In this document: piece after piece, positions 31,882-42,861 of the stretch
How positions within the stretch are numbered: the first letter of the stretch is position 1
Layout of the letters: each line of letters begins with the position of its first letter
Assembly: GCA_949987705.1 (NCBI GenBank)
Contig: CATLJY010000040.1
Location: forward strand, 1-64,000
From: Thereva unica
Lineage: Eukaryota > Arthropoda > Insecta > Diptera > Therevidae
Direction of reading: 5' to 3'
Length of the DNA: 64,000 nucleotides
Made by a program: the position numbers and the translations under genes
Notes under the pieces: model-generated
What the model saw: only the letters and a program-made list of their open reading frames with translations
What the model was told of the DNA's origin: nothing
The model's database searches: none

Positions 31882-33006
31882 AGTCTAACCCCAAGATAAA
31901 TTGATGTAAATTCACAAGCAAAAACTTCCCCCGGAAGAGTCGAAGAAAAAAAAAATTCGGTGCGAAAATGGATTCAAATGGATGACTCAAAAAAATTATA
32001 AGAGATAATATGTATCCCCCACGGAAACCAAAATCAACAGCAATTAGTATAAGGCCTATTAATAAATCAAATAAATATTGATATTAGGTGAGTGTACCTA
32101 GAAAACAAAAGTAACGCCTATTAGTGTGTAGCGACAAAACAGTAAAAGTGTATGGGTGTATATATAGGTTAGTATAGATGAGTGATTTGCTTTAATTCAA
32201 TATATGTGTGGAATGGTTGAGGCAGACGACAATCCCCTCAGGGCTCCCGCATGTCAATGTCCTCGATGCCAGTTGGTGAAAACCATGAAGCATAGTCATC
32301 ACCAAGTGTCATCCAGGTCGCCGACCCTGCTTCAGGTAAACCCGAAAGAAGAACGGAAACGAAACTCAAAATCTCATCGCCACGAAAGGAAAGGAAACTT
32401 CTTCAAAAATAAAAAAATTTGGGGGATCCGCTGTTCAACCACAACTGAGCTACCTTTCGGAAAATCAATCAGTTGGGAGAAACAAACGAAAAAAAAACTC
32501 AGGATATAAACAAAAAATAGAATTTAAAAAGCTGGATGGACCTTCAGAAGGAACAAGGGGCGCAGTGGCAGGCGGTATCACGCCTGATACCAGAGTCGCC
32601 GACCCTAGAAACAGGACAGGGGTGAACCACTACTCCACCTGCACGCATAGCCAAGCGAACACCGCTTGTTAGCAAGCCGTGCAGGTCAGCATGGCTCGAA
32701 GCTACTCCAAAACGAAGAAGTTACCGCGTAAGTGAACGGACAGGCCTAAAAGCGAAGACAAATAAAAATTCACATAGAATTTGGACAAGCGCTGAAAAAA
32801 AAATTCGGCAAAACAGACAAAGGCTAAGGCCTCGCGGTACTACCTTAGCCCACAGCGAGCGCTGGGTAAAAGTGGTGAACCATAAACAAAAAAATCAAAT
32901 GTTGTCCGTGAAGGCACAAGTGGTACTAAACACCAGAAAAAAATTAAACTTCAAGGTCCGTGTAGGACTATTAACGGGCTGTAAAAGCCGCGTTGGGCGC
33001 CATTTA
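31882..33006 (-). other. Gypsy-1 5' leader with tRNA-Lys-type primer site
   Basis: About 1.1 kb noncoding. The primer site (plus-strand 32991-33002, CGTTGGGCGCCA) is separated from the LTR by ttta. The 12 bases match the 3' end of tRNA-Lys(CUU), and beyond them the match stops. Conserved words shared with the Gypsy-2 leader include ggcctcgcggtactacctta and cggtatcacgcctgatacc, the latter a hairpin-like sequence. Confidence 0.75.
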
Positions 33007-33453
33007 TGTAATAGCATAATGGCGCAATAAAATAATGGGCGCCACTTATGCGAGGTATTACCCCTTTAGCCATAAGCCCGGAAAACTATGACCAAGGAGC
33101 CAATACCATACATAAGAAAGGAAAATAACTTCCGGAACTCCTACGCCGGCCACACGGAGTTATCTAGCTCGCCGGAGGGGTCGTGGGGTGTGTGGCCGGG
33201 CCTTACCGCGGTTGGTTCACCACTTACCTGTGACTATGAAAAATCTTATTCAATTCCCGTCGTCCTTCGGTCCTCGCCTGAGCCGTGTCATGGCTATCTG
33301 TTTCTTTCCCTGACAGCTCCTAGTATCGAAGACTATCAGCTTCAGGGAAAGTCACTATCTAAGAACCCTGAAAAGGAATACCACCCGTCCCAACCATTCC
33401 ACAAACAAAATCTAATACACGGACATTACTATATTATAACCATTTAACATTTA
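33007..33453 (-). repeat. Gypsy-1 5' LTR, piece 1 of 3
   Basis: Matches 25130-25562. It breaks after catttA, where the TC-ended element begins. Piece 2 is 39991-41229 (matches 25563 to about 26801) and piece 3 is 60764-60981 (matches the last ~218 bases of the left LTR). Confidence 0.92.
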
Positions 33454-34074
33454 TCAAGGCAAGCGGTAGTTTGCCGAGTTCGTAAGGGCAAACAGCTAAT
33501 GCCTTATTTACGCCTAAACATAGAAAACAAGGTATTTTTTTTTATAAAATTATGCGATTTATCACCTTTTTATAAGCAATATAAGTAATTTTTCATTTGT
33601 AACCGATACCCAAAATATAAATAATTTATTATTCCATGAGTTTTTTTTCCTATCATTCTTCGTTTTCTTTATTTTTACATTTTTTACATTTCGAATCGAA
33701 CTTTTTTCTTCTCCTTCAGTCTAAAAAAGTGGGTACTCAAAATTATTCTGTCAGATGGCGCTCTAAGTTATTTCAATTGCTCAATAAAGGAGATGGTGCT
33801 ACTAGTTAGTCGAAAAGTGTTTACTCGAACTATTGATGCCAGATGGCATTAGATGATTAACAAAATGAATTCATTCAAAGTGGTTAGTCGCAACTATGGT
33901 ATCAGATTGCGTTAGGTACTATAAAAAACATGTAGTTCACAGTACAAATGTACATATGTAATGTAATCGTAATTTATTTCTAAAAATATGACATTCCTTA
34001 CAAGTTAGTCAAATCCAGCACTGTTGATGTCAAATAGCATTCCCTATTATTTCGATGATTAACAAAAAGGGTAC

Positions 34075-37000
34075 GCATGGTACACGTCTCAAGAGGGCGG
34101 ATTACCATTTTCTTCACAACCCCCTCGACATGGATATCAAATGAAAGGGTATGATAAGTAGAATACAATAAGCTATGTCTTTATATCCATGGCGGCCTTC
34201 TCAAGAGGGCGGACTACCATTTCTTCACCACCACCTCGACATAGGTATCAATTGAAAGGGTATCATAAGTAGAATACCATAAGCGATACAATATACTCAA
34301 TATCTGGTTAGATCCATGGCTGTCATCTCAAGAGGGCGGATTACCATTTCTTCACCACCACCTCGACATAGGTATCAATTGAAAGAGTATCATAAGTAGA
34401 ATACCATAAGCGATATAATATACTCAATATCTGGTTAGATCCGTGGCTGTCATCTCAAGAGGGCGGATTACCACTTTCTTCACAACCCCCTCGACATGGG
34501 TATCAAATGAAAGGGTATGATATGTAGAATACAATAAGCTATGTCTTTATATCCATGGCGGCCGTCTCAAGAGAGCGGACTACCATTTCTTCACCACCAC
34601 CTCGACATAGGTATCAATTGAAAGGATATCATAAGTAGAATACCATAAGCGATATAATATACTCAATATCTGGTTAGATCCATGGCTGTCATCTCAAGAG
34701 GGCGGATTATCATTTTCTTCACAACCCCCTCGACTTGGTTATCAAATTAAAGGGTATGATAAGTAGAATACAATAAGCAATATAGTATACTCAATAAATA
34801 GTTAGATCCACCGAGGCCACCTCGAGAGGACGTATTACCATTTTCTTCGCAACCCCCACGACATGGGTATCAAATGAAAGGGTATGATAAGTAGAATACA
34901 ATAAGTTATGTCTTTATATCCAGGGCGGCCGTCTCAAGAGGGCGGACTACCATTTCTTCACCACCACCTCGACATAGGTATCAATTGAAAGGGTATCATA
35001 AGTAGAATACCATAAGCGATATAATATACTCAATATCTGGTTATATCCATGGCTGTCGTCTCAAGAGGGCGGATTTATATTTTCTTCACAACCCCCACGA
35101 CATGGGTATCAAATGAAAGGGTATGATAAGTAGAATACAATAAGCTATGTCTTTATATCCATGGCGGCCGTCTCAAGAGGGCGGACTACCATTTCTTCAC
35201 CACCACCTCGATATAGGTATCAAATGAAAGGGTATCATAAGTAGAATACCATAAGCGATATAATATACTCAATATCTGGTTAGATCCATGGCTGTCATCT
35301 CAAGAGGGCGGATTATCTTTTTCTTCACAACCCCCTCGACTTGGTTATCAAATTAAATGGTATGATAAGTAGAATACAATAAGCAATATAGTATACTCAA
35401 TAAATAGTTAGATCCACCGAGGCCACCTCGAGAGGACGTATTACCATTTTCTTCGCAACCCCCACGACATGGGTATCAAATGAAAGGGTATGATAAGTAG
35501 AATACAATAAATTATGTCTTAATATCCATGGCGGCCGTCTCAAGAGGGCGGACTACCATTTCTTCACCACCACCTCAACATAGGTATCAATTGAAAGGGT
35601 ATCATAAGTAGAATACCATAAGCGATATAATATACTCAATATCTGGTTAGATCCATGGCTGTCATCTCAAGAGGGCGCATTACCATTTTCTTCACAATCC
35701 CCTCGACATGGGTATCAAATGAAAGGGTATGATAAGTAGAATACAATAAGCAATATAGTATACTCAATAAATAGTTAGATACACCGAGGCCACCTCAGGA
35801 GGACGTATGGCCATTTTCTTCACAACCCCCACGACATGGGTATCAAATGAAAGGGAATGATAAGTAGAACGCAATAAGCGATTTAGTATACTTAAAATAT
35901 ATTTAGATCCACGGCGGTTATCTCAAGAGGGCGGATTACCATTTTCTTCACAACCCCTCGACATTGGTATCAAATAAAAGGGCATGATAAGTAGAACACA
36001 ATAAGCTATGTCTTTATATCCATGGCGGCCGTCTCAAGAGGGCGGACTACCATTTCTTCACCACCACCTCGACATAGGTATCAATTGAAAGGGTATCATA
36101 AGTAGAATACCATAAGCGATATAATATACTCAATATCTGGTTAGATCCATGGCTGTCATCTCAAGAGGGCGGATTATCAGTTTCTTCACAACCCCTTAGA
36201 CATGGGTATTAAATGAAAGGTTATGATAAATAGAGCACAATAAGCTATGTCTTTATATCCATGGCGGCCGTCTCAAGAGGGCGGAATACCATTTCTTCAC
36301 CACCATCTCGACATAGGTATCAATTGAAAGGGTATCATAAGTAGAATACACTAAGCGATATAATATACTCAATATCTGGTTAGATCCATGGCTGTCATCT
36401 CAAGAGGGCGGATTACCATTTTCTTCACAACCCCCTCGACATGGGTATCAAATGAAAGGGTATGATAAGTAGAATACAATAAGCTTTGTCTTTATATCCA
36501 TAGCGGCCGTCTCAAGAGGGCGGACTACCAGTTCTTCACCACCACCTCGACATAGGTATCAATTGAAAGGGTATCATAAGTAGAATACCATAAGCGATAT
36601 AATATACTCAATATCTGGTTAGATCCATGGCTGTCATCTCAAGAGGGCGGATTAATATTTTCTTCACAACCCCCTCGACATGGGTATCAAATGAAAGGGT
36701 GTGATAAGTAGAATACAATAAGCTATGTCTTTATATCCATGGCGGCCGTCTCAAGGGGGCGGACTACCATTTCTTCACCACCACCTTGATATAGGTATCA
36801 AATGAAAGGGTATCTTAAGTAGAAGACAATAAGCAATATAGTATACTCAATATCTGGTTAGATCCACGGCGGTCATCTCAAGAGGGCGGATTAGCATTTT
36901 CTTCAAAACCCCCTCGATATGGGTATCAAATGAAAGGGTATGAAAAGTAGAATACAATAAGCTATGTCCTTATATCCATGGCGGCCGTCTCAAGAGGGCG

Positions 37001-39272
37001 GACTAGCATTTCTTCACCACCACCTCGACATAGTTATCAATTGAAAGGGTATCATAAGTAGAATGCCATAAGCGATATAATGTACTCCATATCTGGTTAG
37101 ATCCATGGCGGTCATCTCAAGAGGACGGATTTCCATTTTCTTCTCAATTATTATTATTAATTGGTGTTAGAGGAATTAATGTGCAAAAGAGGTTCACCTC
37201 TCAGGTTGTAGTTATTCACTCTAAATGACGCGCGGTTTCTTAAGAAACCAGAGTCCACCTTGTCATTCATCAGTCGATGAACGAATATAACGTCAGCGAC
37301 CTCGCGGCGCTTATGAAGGGAGCTTAAGTTGAGCAATTTAAGTCTGTTCTCATAAGGCGGAAGAGCGAGTGGGTCATCCCATGGGAGGTGGCTGAGTGCA
37401 AACCGGACGAACTTCTTTTGAACCGATTCGATTCTACTAACATGGGAGGAGTAGTAAGGAGACCATACCTGGGAAGCGTAGTCAAGCAAAGGCCTAACCA
37501 AAGATACGTACAGGTGTTTAGTGACGAGGGGGTTGTTGAACTCTTTGGACCATCTTTTTATAAATCCCAGGACTGAATTGCCCTTGGAGGAGATATAATT
37601 GATGTGGGTGGAGAAATCCAACTTACTTTCTAACCTAACCCCAAGATCGATTACAGATTCAGTACGGGAGACCTTGTTGTCAAGAAAAGTATAGTCATAA
37701 GTTATAACACCACGTTTCCTACAAAAAGTCATGATCTCGCATTTACTTATATTAAGCACAAGGTTGTTGTTGGAACACCAAGAATAGAAGGTGTTTAGAT
37801 CTGCTTGCAGAAGTTTGCAATCCTCTATACTCCTTATGTGGCGATACAGTTTGATGTCATCAGCGTAAATAAGGATTTTACAGTGCTTTAGCAGTGTAAC
37901 AATATCGTCAATTGATAAAATAAAAAAAAGAGGGCCAAGATGGCTGCCTTGCGGGACTCCAGAGGACGCTTCGATATTCTTCGATTTGACTCCGCGGAAT
38001 AGAACTTGGTAGGTTCTATCGGCTAAGTACGACTGGAACCAATTTACAAGGGCATGCGGAAAGCCTAATTTCTTTAGTTTAAGAACTATAATAGAGTGGG
38101 AGAGCTTGTCGAAAGCCTTACTAAAATCTGTATAGACACAGTCAGTTTGGCAGCCAGTGACAAAGCCTCTAATTGTGTGTGAAGAGAACTCCAGTAAATT
38201 AGTAGTAGTGGAACGGGCTGCAAGAAAACCAATTGAAAGGGTATCATAAGTAGAATACCATAAGCGATATAATATTCTCAATATCTGCTTAGATCCATGG
38301 CGGTCATCTCAAGAGGGCGGATTACCATTTTCATCAAAACCCCCTCGACATGGGTATCAAATGAAACGAAATAAGAACAACATTATAAGCGATATAGTAC
38401 ACTCAATATACCGTTAGATCCACGGCGGTCATCTCAAGAGGACGGATTACCATTTTCTTCACAACCCCCTCGACATGGGTATCAAATGAAAGGGAATGAT
38501 AAGTAGAACACAATAAGCGATTTAGTATACTTAAAATATATTTAGATCCACGGCGGTTATCTCAAGAAGGCGGATTACCATTTTCTTCGCAACCCCCTCG
38601 ACATGGGTATCAAATGAAAGGGTGTGATAAGTAGAACACAATAAGCTATGTCTTCATATCCATGGCGGCCGTCTCAAGAGGGCGGACTACCATTTCTTCA
38701 CCACCACCTCGACATAGGTATCAATTGAAAGTGTATCATAAGTAGAATACCATAAGCGATATAATATACTCAATATCTGGTTAGATCCATGGCGGTCATC
38801 TCAAGGGGGCGGATTTCCATTTTCTTCTCAACCCCTCGACATGGGTATCAAATGAAACGGTATGATAAGTAGAATACAATAAGCAATATAGTATACTCAA
38901 TAAATAGTAAGATCCACCGAGGCCACCTCAAAAGGACCCATTACCATTTTCTTCACAACCCCCTCGACATGGGTATCAAATGAAAGGGTATGATAAGTAG
39001 AATACAATAAGCTATATCTTTGTATCCATGGCGGCCGTCTCAAGAGGGCGGACTACCATTTCTTCATCACCACCTCGACATAGCTATCAATTGAAAGGGT
39101 ATCATAAGTAGAATACCATAAGCGATATAATATACTCAATATCTGGTTAGATCCATGGCTGTCATCTCAAGAGGGCGGATTACCATTTTCTTCACAACTC
39201 CCTCGACATGGGTATCAAATAAAAGGGAATGATAAGTAGAACACAATAAGCGATTTAGTATACTCAAAATAT
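34075..39272 (+). repeat. 112/127-bp dimeric satellite array
   Basis: The word aagagggcgg recurs at 34091, 34203, 34330, 34457, 34569 and 34696 with spacings 112, 127, 127, 112, 127, and so on. The array therefore alternates two monomers: one has tatgtctttatatccatggcgg, the other gatataatatactcaatatctgg. Both contain gtatcaa(a/t)tgaaagggtat. It is interrupted by a reverse transcriptase insertion (37148-38229). The same family occurs at 17724-18890. It has no coding capacity. Confidence 0.93.
37148..38229 (-). pseudogene. 5'-truncated non-LTR retrotransposon, reverse transcriptase C-terminal part (Jockey/CR1-type)
   Basis: The open frame (37157-38281) contains a reverse transcriptase from about motif 2a on: GFLAARSTTTNLLEF, VYTDFSKAFDKLSH, SGVPQGSHLGPLFF, catalytic ILIYADDIKLYR, and the downstream FIKRWSKEF...LYVSLVRPLLDYASQVWSP region found in Jockey/CR1-type elements. 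The codons upstream of about 38229 translate satellite DNA. In element sense the insert ends in an (TAA)n-like tail (near 37147-37160), typical of target-primed insertion. The endonuclease and the front of RT are missing, as expected from 5' truncation. The remaining frame is open, so the insertion is fairly young, but it cannot move by itself. Exact clade undecided. Confidence 0.85.
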
Positions 39273-39466
39273 AAGGAACTTATGTTTGTTTTTTTACAAA
39301 GGCAATAATATTAATTTGAGTTCCTGCATATCGTTATTTTGTTATTACCTACTTATAAAATAAATAAAAAAATATAATGAACAATTAAATACATAATATT
39401 TCTTTATACAGAAGATTATTTATTTTTTATTTTAGAATTTATTAAAACAAAAAAGAGTGTTATCCC
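39273..39466. other. AT-rich stretch after the satellite
   Basis: Nothing recognisable. A/T-rich DNA between the end of the satellite and the large inverted repeat. Confidence 0.5.
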
Positions 39467-39990
39467 ACCAAAAAAACATTAAAAATGTGAATTAGAAGTT
39501 CGTGGGCGCGGAAATTATTTATTGGGACAGTTTAAAACACACTTATAACAAAAAGACGTGATATGGATTAGTCAAGATGAATCGTTAATAGCATGAAATA
39601 ATTATACACGTGCATTTACGAACGAATTCAAAGGAATTTTACAACAATTTTAGAGCATGAATCTTAGCTGCCCTTCGAAATGTAACAAATTTTATTAGAA
39701 ATACTGTAGACGCTGAATTCAGCAAAGATTCATGCTAGGTATACAACGAACGCGCCAGCCAACTTTTTCGCGGTTGATAATACTTTATTGAGTTTTAAAT
39801 AAAAATTGGCAGTTATATAATTCCTTTGAATTCGTTCGTAAATGCACGTGTATAATTATTTCATGCTATTAACGATTCATCTTGACTAATCCATATCACG
39901 TCTTTTTGTTATAAGTGTGTTTTAAACTGTCCCAATAAATAATTTCCGCGCCCACGAACTTCTAATTCACATTTTTAATGTTTTTTTGGT
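39467..39990. repeat. Foldback: 172-bp inverted-repeat arms around a 180-bp loop
   Basis: 39467-39638 is the near-perfect reverse complement of 39819-39990, with outer ends ACCAAAAAAACATT/AATGTTTTTTTGGT. The loop contains gcccttcgaaatgtaac and gcgccagcc, words shared with the repeats near 12740 and 22070-22110. It is either a MITE-like foldback that inserted at the end of element B, or the 3' structure of element B itself, because its right edge coincides with the edge of element B. Confidence 0.85.
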
Positions 39991-41229
39991 TGTTTATTAC
40001 AGGTCAACACGCACAAAAATATAACAATTGGATAAAGAAACTCAATATTCACTAACCCTGTAAAACTAATAGTAGCAGATACTACAATCAACAATTTTCA
40101 ACTACGCGAAAACGGCAATATATATTTAACTATAATTACACAAGTCTTGTCGACGGAAGGTGTTAAAAAAACGAAAAGTGTCGTACGGGTACCCCTACGT
40201 CGCTTTTGTACAGACAATATTACATTTATTAATTCCGTGTACAACTACCTGTAAAACACAAAAAGAAAAAATTATCTCCAATAAGGAGCAAACAAATGTA
40301 CAATCAATAATAAATAAAATTAAAATTAATATTACGGCATTTAAAATTATGGTATAAGAACAAATTAAAGCATTACCACCAGTTGACATATGTAAATAAA
40401 ACGGTTTATTAAAAAAATGGTTTGTGTTAAAATCTTTAACTCTCAGAGCTGTTGTACTACCGAGGAGTAGAAGCGCTGAAGATGGATGTTATTACATACC
40501 CTCATACAGCAAACTCAAGCCCAATATCTCCCCTCCTTCTGAATATCACCAATTCTTAAAACAATTCATGCAACTTCGATTATTTTTATTATTATAGAAA
40601 CCCTAATAAAAATCCATAACTTGCTGTCCATCCCACTCAATTTTTAATTAAAAGCAATGGTGTTGAATAACTTCAATGTAACATCCAATTTACACCTCCT
40701 GCATTAACTCGCAACCTCACGCTATATTGATATGGATGCTAATAGTTCTTATATAATAATCTCGTGATGCCAGTAATCTTTTTACCAGGGCCGTAACTTT
40801 ACTAGATTGTACCTCCTAGCTCCTGCGGCAGGGTGCTTTCGTGGGTCACCTTCAATTACAGCGGTACGGCAGCGTTCATTAACATCCAATATATGATGCT
40901 CGGGAACCTGCTACGTCCTCAGGAAGTACGTCCACCAATATATAGGGTTTGGACCAGGGCACATTAATCGAACAAAACTCACCAGTACAAATTTTCAATA
41001 ACAGCACCAAGATGTTTGTTTTCTTCCCAAAACTCCTTCCGGGGAGACTTCCAACGCCAATATTTCGCCAGGAAAATAGAAAGGTCGCCTGTCCAAAACT
41101 GCTACCCAGTGCATAAACTGGTTCAATCTTCTTCCACAGCCAAAATTAAAACCAATTGATCCAAAACTGCTACCCAGTGCATAAACTGGTTCAATCTTCT
41201 TCCACAGCCAAAATTAAAACCAATTGATC

Positions 41230-41657
41230 TGTTGGAGCCACAACCACCAGACAAACTTTATATGAAAAATTGTATTCAAAAAAATAACGCATTTCTTTCC
41301 AGAACTTTTAGTACAGTCAAGTTGTGTAAAGAACTAAAATTCATGACTCAACATTTCCGGCAGGCCTCGTTTTTTCTTCAAGCTCCAACAACAAAAACCA
41401 GAGGGACAATTCACTTGCTGACAACACGCGGAGAGAAGCAGACAATGCAACCCATCACAGACTCGTTTTTTTTTCTTTTTTATTAATAACCACGAAAGTG
41501 TCAAGTAGCTGTGCAAAAATGTTATAATTAACTTAAAGTAAAATATTAGTTTTGTATTTAAATGGTTTTTGGATTGTGGAAACATTTATTTATAATCAAC
41601 TTAAAAGTAAACAGATTAGTTTTGTATTTAAATGGTTGTTTTTGGATTGTGGAAACA
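41230..41657 (+). repeat. BEL-3 5' LTR (428 bp)
   Basis: Near-identical to 60332-60758. The primer site begins TGGTCCTTCGAGCCGGAT at 41664, the complement of the tRNA-Tyr 3' end, as in BEL-2. Two copies of tttgtatttaaatgg(t)tttttggattgtggaaaca lie near the LTR end (about 41548-41657). Confidence 0.93.
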
Positions 41658-41681
41658 TTTATTTGGTCCTTCGAGCCGGAT

Positions 41682-42861
41682 ACCTGCGTTGGATCGCTGC
41701 ATGGATACCTGCGTGGGATTCCTGCATTTAATTACCTGCATTTGGAACACAATTGGAAAATTTTCGTTCAAGAACGCGTCGTCAAACACGTGGAGCTAAT
41801 ACGGTAAATACTCTGGACAAAGGTTAGTTAACGGTTTAATATTAATGATATTCTTTAAATTCGAGTGAATATAAAATGCAATTCCTAAATAATCAAACGT
41901 GCATGCAATTAAATATGTTTTAAAAAATTCTAAAATTGAACTAACATAATCTAATAATTAACATAAAATATGAAACACATGTGCTAACTCCTTTTCCAAG
42001 TGCGATAAAAGGCTATATAACAAAGTAAATGGAACATTGCAACATAAATTTGTTAAATATAACTGTTTTTAAAACATACAAGTTATACATATAACGTAAC
42101 GGGATAAAATGATCACACACATATACATATATTTTCTTAACACGTGAATCATATACTATACACATTTTCCTAAACATGAATTGCACTAGAATATTTCGGT
42201 ACTTAAACATAAATTTATAAATTTCAACAGCCCTACATAAACGCTAACAACCCATAACATATATAAACATAACATATATAAATAAACATAATATACATAA
42301 AAAATATAAAATACATACACATTAACCCGTGTCCTAACACATTCACTAACAATATACAATCATAATTTATATAAAATAAAGTTTATTTCTTAATTCCTGT
42401 TGGTTTATTTTCTTAATTTACAAAATTTCATACATAATTTATAACCATTAAAAAAATGCATTGCATATTTATACATCTTTCATCCAATTATTCGCAACAT
42501 CAGAATCTATAGCATAGATAACATTTGAACATAATGTCATAAATTTACAATAACATCACAAAACAATCAACATAAAAACATATAATTGAACATAAATCTG
42601 TTTATAAAATTATTGGTTTTTCATTCTTTTTTTTGGTTTGTGCATTTGGGTATATACATAGACAATTATAAGCGGCTGGAATCCAGAGTAATTTGTAACC
42701 TTTAATGTGATTTCATTGCAACCGTTGTTGGGATTCCATATACCAGATAGCAAGAAATTGCATGTTTTGTTTCGAAAGTAAGTCATTGACCTTGATTTAG
42801 CGTTCTATTGTCAAATATTGTTGGCATTGTTTTGATTCGGGTATTGTGGTGAACTTTTGGA
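41682..42861 (+). other. BEL-3 5' leader
   Basis: A long noncoding leader of about 1.2 kb, strongly A/T-rich, with many short acataaa/atataaac repeats (42230-42340). No upstream gene is recognised. The short repeated words tggatacctgcgt...gggattcctgcatt...attacctgcatttgg (41676-41750) follow directly after the primer site. Confidence 0.7.

Larger units (their letters stand above)
33454..39990 (+). mobile_element. TC-ended (Helitron-like) element B with satellite, inserted in Gypsy-1 LTR
   Basis: Comparison with the intact left LTR defines the 6.5-kb insertion exactly: ...cattta | TCAAGGC ... TTTTTTTGGT | tgtttattac. It lies between host A and host T with no target duplication, and its first ~190 bp match the terminus at 12704. 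Contents are the shared terminal segment, about 400 bp of degenerate DNA (33660-34075), a 5.2-kb satellite with an embedded reverse transcriptase, AT-rich DNA and a terminal 172-bp-arm inverted repeat. There is no CTRR at the right end, and no Rep/helicase was found, so classification as a Helitron is tentative. Confidence 0.7.

Noticed and set aside
34075..39272. Regular direct repeats resembling a CRISPR array
   Set aside because: Whole 112/127-bp units are conserved with no unique spacers, and the context is eukaryotic transposon DNA. It is a satellite.
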